This document shows positions 24,042-32,173 of a DNA stretch of 44,010 nucleotides, in pieces. The notes under the pieces were generated by a model that was not told the DNA's origin, did no database searches, and was given only the letters and a program-made list of their open reading frames with translations. The position numbers were made by a program, and so were the translations under genes. Every line of letters begins with the position of its first letter. Positions within the stretch are counted from its first letter, which is position 1. Origin of the DNA: Lachnospiraceae bacterium (GTDB taxonomy: Bacteria > Bacillota > Clostridia > Lachnospirales > Lachnospiraceae); assembly GCA_009774395.1 (NCBI GenBank), contig VSNQ01000021.1, forward strand, positions 1 to 44,010, given 5' to 3'.

Positions 24042-26183
24042 ATGCAATTAACAGATGCGATTACAACAATCAGCGGTATCGGCGAGAAAACGGCGGCGCT
24101 GTACCATAAATTAAATATTTTCACAATCCATGATTTAATTACACATTATCCTAGAGATTATGAGGAATGGCGTGATATTGTCAATATCGGCGCATTACAG
24201 GCAAATCAAGTACACTGTGTTCGGGCAACCGTGCTGAATGTCGTGCATTTGCCGCATATCCGCAATAATCTTTCGATTACGACAGTGCGGGTTCGTGACG
24301 CAAGCGGTGCTTGTGATGCTGTCTATTACAATATGCCCTATGTAAAAAACAGTCTTCAGGCTGGCAAGCAGTATCTTCTCCGTGGGCGTGTGTCATTAAA
24401 AAATAATAAAATTACATTAGAGCAGCCCAAAATTATCAGTCAAAGGGAATATCAGCAGAATCTGCATAGACTGACGCCTATTTATCCGACAACAAAAGGA
24501 CTGTCTGTCAATGCAATTGCAAAGGCAGTGCAGGCAGTGCTGAAAAGTCTATCTGAGGAGGAGGACTATATCCCCCGTGATATGCGCAGTAAATATCAAT
24601 TAATGGATTATCGAACTGCTGTTGCAGCAATCCATTTTCCCGAAAACCGCGAGATTATGGTGGCGGCAAGAAAACGGCTGGTTTTTGAGGAATTTTTATT
24701 CTTTATTGTGTCGGTGTTGGTGTTAAAGGATTATTCGGAGCGTGCGGTAAATGACTGCCCTATGATGCGGATTGATGCTTGTCAAGCATTAATGGATAAG
24801 CTTCCCTATGAATTAACAAATGCGCAGAAAAGAGTGTGGGCGCAGATTGAGGAGGATATGTGTTCGACACATTTAATGAACCGCTTAATTCAAGGAGATG
24901 TGGGATCGGGAAAGACAATTGTCGCAGTTTTGGCAATTTTTATGTGTGTTATGAATCATCACCAAGCAGCGTTTATGGCGCCGACAGAGGTTTTGGCAAA
25001 ACAGCATTATGATTCGATATTGGCATTTGCGCTGGATTATAATATCCCTTTTAAGCCTATTTTACTGACAGGTTCGCTGACGGCAAAGGAAAAGCGCAGT
25101 GCAAAGGAAAAAATCAGCACAGGCTATGCCAACGTAATTATTGGCACACAGGCACTGCTTCAGGGAGATGTGGAATTTTATGATTTACGTCTTGTAATTA
25201 CAGATGAGCAACATAGATTTGGCGTAAAACAGCGGGAAACACTAGCACAGAAGGGCACTGTTTTTCAGGATATCGCCGAGGAGGGCAGTGTGGGCGGCAC
25301 AGTGCAGCGATCGGCGCAGCCGCATATTTTGGTAATGAGTGCAACACCAATTCCTCGAACGCTGGCATTGATTTTATATGGCGATTTGGATATTTCTGTT
25401 ATGGATGAACTTCCTGCAAACAGGCTTCCGATTAAAAACTGTGTTGTCAATACAAGTTATCGGAAAAAGGCATATGAATTTATTGCCAAAGAAGTTGCTG
25501 CTGGAAGGCAGGCATATGTTATTTGTCCAATGGTTGAGGCAAATGAGGAGATAATGGGCGATCAGCCAATCCTTGAAAATGTGATAGATTATACAAATCT
25601 GTTAAAAAAAGCACTTCCGGCGTCGATTCGGGTAGAATATCTTCATGGTCAGTTAAAACCAAAGGAAAAAAACCGTATTATGGAAGAATTTGCAGCACAT
25701 AATATAGATGTATTGGTATCGACAACGGTAATCGAAGTGGGTATTAATGTACCGAATGCAACGGTTATGATGGTAGAAAATGCCGAGCGGTTCGGGCTTG
25801 CGCAGCTTCATCAGCTTCGGGGGCGTGTAGGGCGTGGAAAAGATCAGTCTTATTGTATTTTTATCAGTACCTCAAGCCAGAATGATACCTTAGAGCGCCT
25901 TCAGGTTTTAAATAAATCCAATGACGGATTTTTTATCTCATCTGAGGATATGCGTATGAGAGGTCCAGGCGATCTGTTTGGGATCCGTCAAAGCGGGCAG
26001 TTTCAGTTCCGTTTGGGAGATATTTACCAAGATGCGCAGATATTGCAGAGCGCGCAGCAGTGCGCTTCGGAATTATACAAGATTTATCAGGAAAATGGCA
26101 GGCAGCCAACGGCAGAGCATGCAAAATTTTGGCAGCACTATGAAGATAATATTGCATCTAGTGTTGACTTTATTAATATCTGA
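24042..26183 (+). CDS. recG: ATP-dependent DNA helicase RecG
   Basis: This 713-residue helicase reverses stalled replication forks and moves Holliday junctions. An N-terminal wedge/OB domain (about 1-235) precedes two helicase domains with Walker A GDVGSGKT, motif II DEQHRFG (the DEQH variant typical of RecG), motif III MSATPIPRTLAL, and the C-terminal LHGQLKPKEK, VSTTVIEVGINVPNAT and HQLRGRVGRGKDQSYC, ending with the TRG region. It is slightly longer than usual: about 18 extra residues (FQDIAEEGSVGGTVQRSA) sit between DEQHRFG and the SAT motif. Start ATG 24042 has AAGGGCGAAAG upstream. It lies 89 bp after fakA, a conserved firmicute neighbourhood. Confidence 0.96.
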   Translation: MQLTDAITTISGIGEKTAALYHKLNIFTIHDLITHYPRDYEEWRDIVNIGALQANQVHCVRATVLNVVHLPHIRNNLSITTVRVRDASGACDAVYYNMPYVKNSLQAGKQYLLRGRVSLKNNKITLEQPKIISQREYQQNLHRLTPIYPTTKGLSVNAIAKAVQAVLKSLSEEEDYIPRDMRSKYQLMDYRTAVAAIHFPENREIMVAARKRLVFEEFLFFIVSVLVLKDYSERAVNDCPMMRIDACQALMDKLPYELTNAQKRVWAQIEEDMCSTHLMNRLIQGDVGSGKTIVAVLAIFMCVMNHHQAAFMAPTEVLAKQHYDSILAFALDYNIPFKPILLTGSLTAKEKRSAKEKISTGYANVIIGTQALLQGDVEFYDLRLVITDEQHRFGVKQRETLAQKGTVFQDIAEEGSVGGTVQRSAQPHILVMSATPIPRTLALILYGDLDISVMDELPANRLPIKNCVVNTSYRKKAYEFIAKEVAAGRQAYVICPMVEANEEIMGDQPILENVIDYTNLLKKALPASIRVEYLHGQLKPKEKNRIMEEFAAHNIDVLVSTTVIEVGINVPNATVMMVENAERFGLAQLHQLRGRVGRGKDQSYCIFISTSSQNDTLERLQVLNKSNDGFFISSEDMRMRGPGDLFGIRQSGQFQFRLGDIYQDAQILQSAQQCASELYKIYQENGRQPTAEHAKFWQHYEDNIASSVDFINI

Positions 26184-26251
26184 AAGTAAAATATGATTAT
26201 GGTTGTTTTTTTCTTTCGCAGCCAATGAATCCAGCAGGGAGATATAATGAT

Positions 26252-27121
26252 ATGTCAAAAATAGCAATTGTTACAGACAGCAACAGTGGTATTACACAGG
26301 CACAAGCAAAAGAACATGGCATTCGTGTAGTTCCTATGCCTTTTATGATTGATGGAGAAACATACTATGAGGAAATTACACTAAGCAGGGGTGAATTTTA
26401 TCAGAAATTAACGAGCAATGCGGATATTTCAACATCCCAGCCATCACCAGAGTCTATATTGGAATTGTGGGACGCACTTCTAAAAGAATATGACGAAGTG
26501 GTGCATATTCCTATGTCTAGTGGTTTAAGCAGTTCATGCCAGACTGCCATTATGCTGGCGCAGGATTATAATGGAAAAGTGCACGTTGTAAATAACCAGC
26601 GGATTTCTGTAACGCAGAAGCGTTCTGTTTTTGATGCGCTTGCGCTTGCGAAAGAGGGGAAAAGCGGCGCAGAAATTAAGAAAATTTTGGAAGATGACAA
26701 GTTTAATTCGAGTATTTATATTATGATTGATACTCTGTACTATTTGAAAAAAGGCGGTAGGATTACACCGGCAGCAGCTGCACTTGGCACATTGCTGCGG
26801 TTAAAGCCAGTGTTGCAAATCCAAGGTGACAAACTGGATGCCTTTGCAAAAGCAAGAACAGTGAATCAGGCAAAGTCAATTATGATTAATGCGGTAAAAA
26901 GTGATATAGAGAAGCGGTTTGGCGGGATTTCACCGGATAATCAGATTTATCTTGCGATTGCCCATACGGAGAATGAAGAGGCCGCCTGCATTTTTAAGGA
27001 AGAACTGCATGCGCAGTTTCCGGATTATCCCATAACGGATGTAGATTCTCTTTCGCTAAGTGTTTCCTGTCATATTGGACCGGGCTCATTGGCAGTAACT
27101 TGCTGCAAAAAACTGCGGTAG
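26252..27121 (+). CDS. DegV family fatty-acid-binding protein (FakB-like)
   Basis: The protein has 289 residues from ATG 26252, chosen over an upstream in-frame ATG at 26225 because GGGAGA lies upstream and the family begins at KIAIVTDSNSG. It has the DegV motifs TDSNSGI, TSQPSPESI, IPMSSGLSSSCQTA and YYLKKGGRI, and the C-terminal GPGSLAV. These proteins bind a fatty acid and present its carboxylate to FakA for phosphorylation. With fakA two genes upstream, a FakA-FakB pair is likely. It is a soluble cytoplasmic protein. Acyl chain preference cannot be read from the sequence. Confidence 0.93.
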   Translation: MSKIAIVTDSNSGITQAQAKEHGIRVVPMPFMIDGETYYEEITLSRGEFYQKLTSNADISTSQPSPESILELWDALLKEYDEVVHIPMSSGLSSSCQTAIMLAQDYNGKVHVVNNQRISVTQKRSVFDALALAKEGKSGAEIKKILEDDKFNSSIYIMIDTLYYLKKGGRITPAAAALGTLLRLKPVLQIQGDKLDAFAKARTVNQAKSIMINAVKSDIEKRFGGISPDNQIYLAIAHTENEEAACIFKEELHAQFPDYPITDVDSLSLSVSCHIGPGSLAVTCCKKLR

Positions 27122-27188
27122 TGAAATCATAGAGAGATAACAAACAGAGGATAAAATTTTATTTTTATTATATAAGGAGGTTTTTTAT

Positions 27189-28433
27189 ATGGCAGCATCA
27201 AAGCGCAACATTATTGTAGGGCAGTCGGGAGGACCAACTTCCGTCATTAATTCCAGTTTGGCAGGAGTTTACAAGACTGCTAAGGAGAGAGGATTCCATA
27301 AAGTATATGGAATGCTGCATGGAATTCAAGGGTTTTTAGATGAGCAGTATGTGGATTTATCGACACAGATTCATTCCGATATGGATATTGAGCTGTTGAA
27401 AAGAACCCCTTCGGCGTTTTTAGGTTCATGCAGATTCAAATTGCCGGAAATTCATGAAGACACAGATACGTATGAGAAGATATTTCAGATTTTGGATAAA
27501 TTGGATATCGAAGCATTTATCTATATTGGTGGAAATGATTCTATGGATACGATTAAGAAGCTGTCAGATTATGCGATTATCAAAGGACATAGCCAAAAGT
27601 TTTTGGGTGTGCCTAAGACAATTGACAATGATTTAGCTTTGACGGATCATACACCAGGATTCGGTAGTGCGGCAAAATATATTGCGGCGTCAACAAAAGA
27701 GGTTATTCGTGATGCGTTGGGATTGACCTACAATAAGGAAATGATAACAGTTATTGAAGTTATGGGGCGTAATGCTGGATGGCTGACAGGTGCAACGGCT
27801 CTTGCGCGCACAGAGGAATGCGATGGGCCGGACTTAATTTACTTGCCTGAGATTTTGTTTGATATGGAGAAGTTTGAGAAAAAAGTAACGGAGCTGCTGA
27901 AAAAGAAACATTCCATTGTAATTGCCGTTTCAGAGGGAATTAAAACTGCTGATGGGAAATATGTCTGTGAGTTATCCGGTGGTGCAGACTATGTGGATGC
28001 ATTTGGTCATAAGCAGTTACAAGGAACGGCAGCATATTTGGCAGGACATCTTGGCGCTGTAATCGGCTGCAAAACACGTAGTATTGAGTTTTCTACCTTA
28101 CAGAGAAGTGCGTCGCATATGGCTTCCCGTGTCGATGTAAACGAGGCATTTATGGTGGGTGGTGCTGCTGTAAAGGCAGCAGACGAAGGTGATAGCGGTA
28201 AAATGGTTGTTATTGACCGCGTTTCGGATGACCCTTATATGAGCGCGGCAGGAATTTATGATGTACATAGAATTGCAAACAATGAAAAACTAGTTCCACG
28301 TACTTGGGTAAACAAAGAAGGAAACTATGTAACACAAGAGTTTATTAATTATATTGAGCCATTAATTCAAGGTGATTACCAACCGTTTATGGTAAATGGT
28401 CTGCCACAGCATTTGGTTTTAAATAAGAAATAA
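27189..28433 (+). CDS. 6-phosphofructokinase, probably pyrophosphate-dependent
   Basis: This 414-residue PFK phosphorylates fructose 6-phosphate in glycolysis. Two positions distinguish phosphoryl donors. In GGNDS (about 113-117) an Asp replaces the Gly found in ATP enzymes (GGDGS). In VPKTIDND (about 140-147) a Lys replaces the Gly of PGTIDND. Both are features of PPi-PFKs, which run reversibly. GRNAGWLTG and the catalytic TIDND are intact. The GGD Asp is replaced by Asn here (GGNDS). ATG at 27189 has AAGGAGG upstream. It is convergent with pta and shares a bidirectional terminator. PPi dependence is inferred from family rules. Confidence 0.88.
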   Translation: MAASKRNIIVGQSGGPTSVINSSLAGVYKTAKERGFHKVYGMLHGIQGFLDEQYVDLSTQIHSDMDIELLKRTPSAFLGSCRFKLPEIHEDTDTYEKIFQILDKLDIEAFIYIGGNDSMDTIKKLSDYAIIKGHSQKFLGVPKTIDNDLALTDHTPGFGSAAKYIAASTKEVIRDALGLTYNKEMITVIEVMGRNAGWLTGATALARTEECDGPDLIYLPEILFDMEKFEKKVTELLKKKHSIVIAVSEGIKTADGKYVCELSGGADYVDAFGHKQLQGTAAYLAGHLGAVIGCKTRSIEFSTLQRSASHMASRVDVNEAFMVGGAAVKAADEGDSGKMVVIDRVSDDPYMSAAGIYDVHRIANNEKLVPRTWVNKEGNYVTQEFINYIEPLIQGDYQPFMVNGLPQHLVLNKK

Positions 28434-28458
28434 CAAATATATAGCATATATAATAAAA

Positions 28459-28498
28459 TAAGGGACTGTCACACTTGTAAAATGCGGCAGTCCCTTAC
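28459..28498. terminator. Bidirectional terminator between pfk and pta
   Basis: TAAGGGACTG (28459-28468) pairs with CAGTCCCTTA (28488-28497) around a 19-base loop that adds partial pairing. A/T-rich flanks lie on both sides. It serves two convergent genes. Confidence 0.75.
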
Positions 28499-28509
28499 GT
28501 TATTGTGCT

Positions 28510-29496
28510 TTATACGAGCGCTGCTGTAATAATTGCCATAGAGTAAACTTCAATTGCATTGCAGCCACGAGATAGGTCATTGATTGGTGCATTTAATCCT
28601 AATAGGATAGGACCATATGCTTCAAAATTTCCCATTCTCTGCGCAATTTTATAACCCATATTACCGGAATTAATATCAGGGAAGATAAATGTATTTGCAT
28701 GTCCAGCAACTTCCGAAGAAGGGCATTTTGTTCGTGCTACACGCGGGGATACAGCAGCATCAAATTGTAGTTCGCCATCAATTGGTGTATTGGGAAATTT
28801 TGCTTTCGCTAATTTTGCAGCGTTTCGCATTTTTTCAACATCTGCACCCTTGCCCGATCCCAGTGTGGAGTAGCTTAAAAATGCTACCTTAGGGTCAACA
28901 CCAAATATTTTGGCACATTCAATTGTTTCACCGCAAATTTCCACGAGTTCCTCTTCAGTCGGGTCAATGTTGATTGCACAGTCACTCATTGCAAGTACTT
29001 CATTTTCACCAGTAGCACCAGGACGAACGAGGATAAAACAAGAAGAAACAATATTGTTTTCGGGTTTGGTTTTAATAATCTGCAGTGCAGGACGGACAGT
29101 TTCAGCAGTAGAGTATGTAGCGCCGCCAAGTAAAGAATCTGCTACCCCCATTTTTACGAGCATTGTACCAAAATAATTCGGTTGAGAAAGGATTTTACGT
29201 GCTTCCTCAGTGGTCATGCCTTTGCCTTTGCGCAATTCGCAGAAACTCTCAACCATTTCATCGAAACGCTCATAATTATTGCTGTCGATAATCTGTGCAC
29301 CGCGGATATTATATCCCGCTTCCTCAGCAGCACTCAGAACATCTTCTTCATTTCCGACAAGGATAGGGGTTAAGAAACTGCTTGCCAAAAGACGGGATGC
29401 TGCTTCCAGAATACGTGGGTCTGTTCCTTCTGTAAATACAATTGTCTTCGGGCTTTTCTTAAGTTGATCGATCATTGTGCCAAATCCATACATCAT
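28510..29496 (-). CDS. pta: Phosphate acetyltransferase
   Basis: The 328-residue enzyme interconverts acetyl-CoA and acetyl phosphate for acetate fermentation. Family motifs include KTIVFTEGTDPRIL, GGATYSTAETVRPALQIIKT, SCFILVRPG, MSDCAINIDPTEEEL and FLSYSTLGSGKG, with the closing IFPDINSGNMGYKIAQRMG and RGCNAIEVYSM. The length is that of the short Pta form without the N-terminal regulatory domain. AAGGAAGGA precedes two adjacent ATGs (29496 and 29493). ackA, the usual partner, is not in this window. A fragment of a second, diverged pta-like gene lies at 37280-37330. Confidence 0.96.
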   Translation of the reverse strand: MMYGFGTMIDQLKKSPKTIVFTEGTDPRILEAASRLLASSFLTPILVGNEEDVLSAAEEAGYNIRGAQIIDSNNYERFDEMVESFCELRKGKGMTTEEARKILSQPNYFGTMLVKMGVADSLLGGATYSTAETVRPALQIIKTKPENNIVSSCFILVRPGATGENEVLAMSDCAINIDPTEEELVEICGETIECAKIFGVDPKVAFLSYSTLGSGKGADVEKMRNAAKLAKAKFPNTPIDGELQFDAAVSPRVARTKCPSSEVAGHANTFIFPDINSGNMGYKIAQRMGNFEAYGPILLGLNAPINDLSRGCNAIEVYSMAIITAALV

Positions 29497-29602
29497 AGTT
29501 AAAATCCTTCCTTTTCTTTGCGATATTTTGGGTTGTTATTATTTGCTTTTGAAAGTGGTTACACCGTAGTATTTATCGGGTTGCTGCCTATTCTTAACTA
29601 AT

Positions 29603-29630
29603 ATTGTATACAAAATTTTTTCATTTGCAA
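29603..29630 (-). promoter_or_regulatory. Candidate SigA promoter of pta
   Basis: On the minus strand, TTGCAA (29630-29625), 16-bp spacer and TACAAT (29608-29603) lie about 110 bp before the start. Confidence 0.45.
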
Positions 29631-29662
29631 TGCTTGTATTCAATTTAATGCATAAAAAGTTT

Positions 29663-29812
29663 AGTCGAGTGTAACAGTTCAGGTAGGTCTGCGCATTTAC
29701 TGCGCTGACCGTAATAAAATGTAGTGGTTGGAGGTATCCAGCCCATCGCGAAGCGATTTCCAATGGCTGGATACAACAGTTCAATGGGTTATCTGAACTG
29801 TTACAGTCGAGT
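29663..29812. mobile_element. 134-bp MITE with perfect 12-bp ends and 8-bp target duplication
   Basis: GTAACAGTTCAG (29671-29682) is the exact complement of CTGAACTGTTAC (29793-29804). Both ends are flanked by the direct repeat AGTCGAGT (29663-29670 and 29805-29812), which has the form of a target-site duplication. Inside are two stable hairpins: GCGCA/TGCGC (29691-29705) and GTATCCAGCC/GGCTGGATAC (29734-29774), the latter with a CGC-GAA-GCG tip. It is too short to encode a transposase and must be mobilised in trans. An 8-bp duplication occurs with several insertion-sequence families, so the parent is not identifiable. Confidence 0.8.
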
Positions 29813-30117
29813 TAAGGGGCTGTTTGCATAGCAGCAAAAGTAATGGAATATATGCTATGTATTGACACATTAGTTCTGTTATGCTATTTTTATGTGCATA
29901 GATTCGATCTATATGGAAGAATATTGTTACAATTCACGTCAACGCCAGATTTTGCACCAATTTACGAATATTCGGTGTGAATTGCAACAATTGATGCACA
30001 CAAAATGCCCCAAAACAGGCATTTTGGCGCAGCTCTGACATTATACAGCAAGTGCGTGGTGCGGGTGTGAAAAATAACAGAATATAAACATACGTTTGAA
30101 AAAATCCCCCGAAACTA
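29813..30117. other. Gene-free region with two hairpins and a possible distal promoter
   Basis: No convincing ORF is present. A promoter-like TTGACA (29862-29867), 17-bp spacer and TATTTT (29885-29890) reads rightwards. It is followed by a hairpin with 14-bp arms (TTGTTACAATTCAC 29924-29937 and GTGAATTGCAACAA 29977-29990, one mismatch) and a second perfect hairpin CAAAATGCC/GGCATTTTG (30001-30026). Together they could form a structured 5' leader of the topoisomerase genes or be another repeat element. Confidence 0.45.
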
Positions 30118-30146
30118 TTTGCAATCTAAAAAAGTTGTGTTATAAT
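30118..30146 (+). promoter_or_regulatory. SigA promoter of the topoisomerase operon
   Basis: TTTGCA (30118-30123), 17-bp spacer, perfect TATAAT (30141-30146), about 70 bp before the start codon. Confidence 0.6.
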
Positions 30147-30214
30147 ATTCACGAAAGCAGCGAGCAAAACATATATTCGAATTGCTAAAATAAGAAAGAA
30201 AGGCATGATTGAAC

Positions 30215-32140
30215 ATGGCAAAACAAGAAACAGTTTATGACGCTTCGAGTATTACCGTTCTGGAAGGATTGGAAGCAGTCAGAAAAAGACCTGGTATGTA
30301 CATAGGCAGCGTGTCAACAAAGGGTCTAAATCATTTAATATACGAAATTGTGGATAATTCTGTAGATGAGCATCTTGCAGGTGTGTGTTCTGAAATTCGT
30401 GTTACATTGGAAGCAGATGGGTCTGCAACGATTTCTGATAATGGGCGTGGTATTCCAGTGGGAATGCATGAAAAAGGTGTTAGTGCAGAGCGTATTGTAT
30501 TTACGACACTCCATGCAGGCGGTAAGTTTGATAATAATGCATACAAAACAAGCGGCGGATTACACGGTGTGGGTTCATCTGTAGTAAATGCGTTGTCTAC
30601 ACAGCTTACTGTAACGGTAAAGAGTGGCGGTTTTATTCATCAGGATAAATATGCATATGGCAATCCAGTAGTAGATTTGGTTGATGGATTGCTGCCAGTT
30701 ATTGGCAAGACGAAGGAAACAGGAACGACAATTAATTTTACGCCTGACCCAACCATATTTGATCGCACGCGTTTTAAGGCGGACGAAGTGAAAAGCAGAC
30801 TGCACGAAACGGCTTACTTAAATCCCAAATTGACCATTATTTTTGAGGACAAACGCGATGAAACGCCAGAAAGTATTACATTTATGGAACCAGAGGGAAT
30901 TATTGGGTATGTGAAGGACTTAAATAAAAATAAGGAAGCACTGCATGATGTAATTTATTTTACAGGAGTAAGCGAGGAAGTAACTGTGGAATGTGCCTTT
31001 CAATATGTTAATGAGTTCCATGAAAATGTTCTTGGATTTTGCAATAATATTTATAATGCAGAAGGTGGTACGCATTTAACGGGATTTAAAACAATGTTTA
31101 CGACCATTATCAACAATTATGCACGAGAACTCAATATTTTAAAAGAAAAGGATGTCAATTTTACTGGTGCAGATATTCGTAACGGAATGACTGCAGTTGT
31201 TTCCATAAAGCATCCCGACCCAAGATTTGAGGGACAGACAAAAACAAAATTAGATAATCAAGACGCAGCAAAGGCAGTGAGTAAGGTAACTGGTGATGAA
31301 ATTCCCCGTTATTTTGACCGTAACGTAGAGGTATTAAAAAGTGTTATTTCCTGTGCGGAAAAGGCGGCAAAAATTAGGAAAACTGAGGAAAAAGCCAAAA
31401 CGAATATGCTTACGAAACAAAAGTTTTCTTTTGATTCCAATGGAAAACTTGCAAATTGCGAATCAAAGGACAGCAGTAAATGCGAGATATTTATTGTGGA
31501 GGGAGATTCTGCTGGAGGAAGTGCAAAGACCGCACGTAACCGAAATTATCAGGCGATTTTACCGATACGCGGGAAAATATTAAATGTTGAGAAGGCAAGT
31601 ATTGATAAGGTTTTGGCAAATGCAGAAATTAAGACCATGATTAATGCGTTTGGCTGCGGATTTTCTGAAGGGTACGGAAATGATTTTGATATAACAAAAT
31701 TGCGTTATCATAAAATTGTAATTATGGCAGATGCGGATGTAGACGGTGCGCATATCAGCAATTTGCTTTTAACGTTGTTTTATCGGTTTATGCCGGAATT
31801 AATTTATGAGGGACATGTTTTTATCGCGATGCCGCCTCTTTATAAAGCAATGCCTGCTAAGGGAAAAGAGGAGTACCTCTATGATGATAAAGCATTGGAA
31901 AAGTACCGCAAGAAGCATAAAGGGCCTTTTACATTACAGCGGTATAAGGGACTTGGCGAAATGGACGCAGATCAATTATGGGAAACAACATTAAATCCAG
32001 AAACAAGAATTTTAAAGCAGATTGAGATAGAGGATGCACGCATGGCATCAGAAGTAACGGAAATGCTGATGGGAACGGATGTTGCTCCTAGAAAAATGTT
32101 TATTTATGAGCATGCCACAGATGCAGAACTGGATATCTAA
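30215..32140 (+). CDS. Type IIA topoisomerase subunit B (GyrB/ParE family)
   Basis: This ATPase and metal-binding subunit of a type IIA topoisomerase has 641 residues from ATG 30215; a TTG at 30209 is closer to GAAAGG and could also start it. GHKL ATPase motifs: EIVDNSVDEHLAG, ISDNGRGIPVG, GGLHGVGSSVVNALS. Transducer domain motifs: HPDPRFEGQTKTKL. Toprim: EGDSAGGSAKTARNR, DADVDGAHI. The tail PFTLQRYKGLGEM is conserved. Its gene precedes the A subunit by 33 bp. dnaA, dnaN or recF are not nearby, and the A subunit looks ParC-like, so this may be topoisomerase IV or a second paralogue rather than the gyrase. Subtype is uncertain. Confidence 0.9.
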   Translation: MAKQETVYDASSITVLEGLEAVRKRPGMYIGSVSTKGLNHLIYEIVDNSVDEHLAGVCSEIRVTLEADGSATISDNGRGIPVGMHEKGVSAERIVFTTLHAGGKFDNNAYKTSGGLHGVGSSVVNALSTQLTVTVKSGGFIHQDKYAYGNPVVDLVDGLLPVIGKTKETGTTINFTPDPTIFDRTRFKADEVKSRLHETAYLNPKLTIIFEDKRDETPESITFMEPEGIIGYVKDLNKNKEALHDVIYFTGVSEEVTVECAFQYVNEFHENVLGFCNNIYNAEGGTHLTGFKTMFTTIINNYARELNILKEKDVNFTGADIRNGMTAVVSIKHPDPRFEGQTKTKLDNQDAAKAVSKVTGDEIPRYFDRNVEVLKSVISCAEKAAKIRKTEEKAKTNMLTKQKFSFDSNGKLANCESKDSSKCEIFIVEGDSAGGSAKTARNRNYQAILPIRGKILNVEKASIDKVLANAEIKTMINAFGCGFSEGYGNDFDITKLRYHKIVIMADADVDGAHISNLLLTLFYRFMPELIYEGHVFIAMPPLYKAMPAKGKEEYLYDDKALEKYRKKHKGPFTLQRYKGLGEMDADQLWETTLNPETRILKQIEIEDARMASEVTEMLMGTDVAPRKMFIYEHATDAELDI

Positions 32141-32173
32141 ATATCGAAACACGGAAATGAAGGAGTTTAATGA

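Noticed and set aside
28459..28498. MITE end, because GGGACTGTCAC resembles the GGGGCTGTC repeats
   Set aside because: It is a compact hairpin exactly between two convergent stop codons, so a bidirectional terminator explains it.
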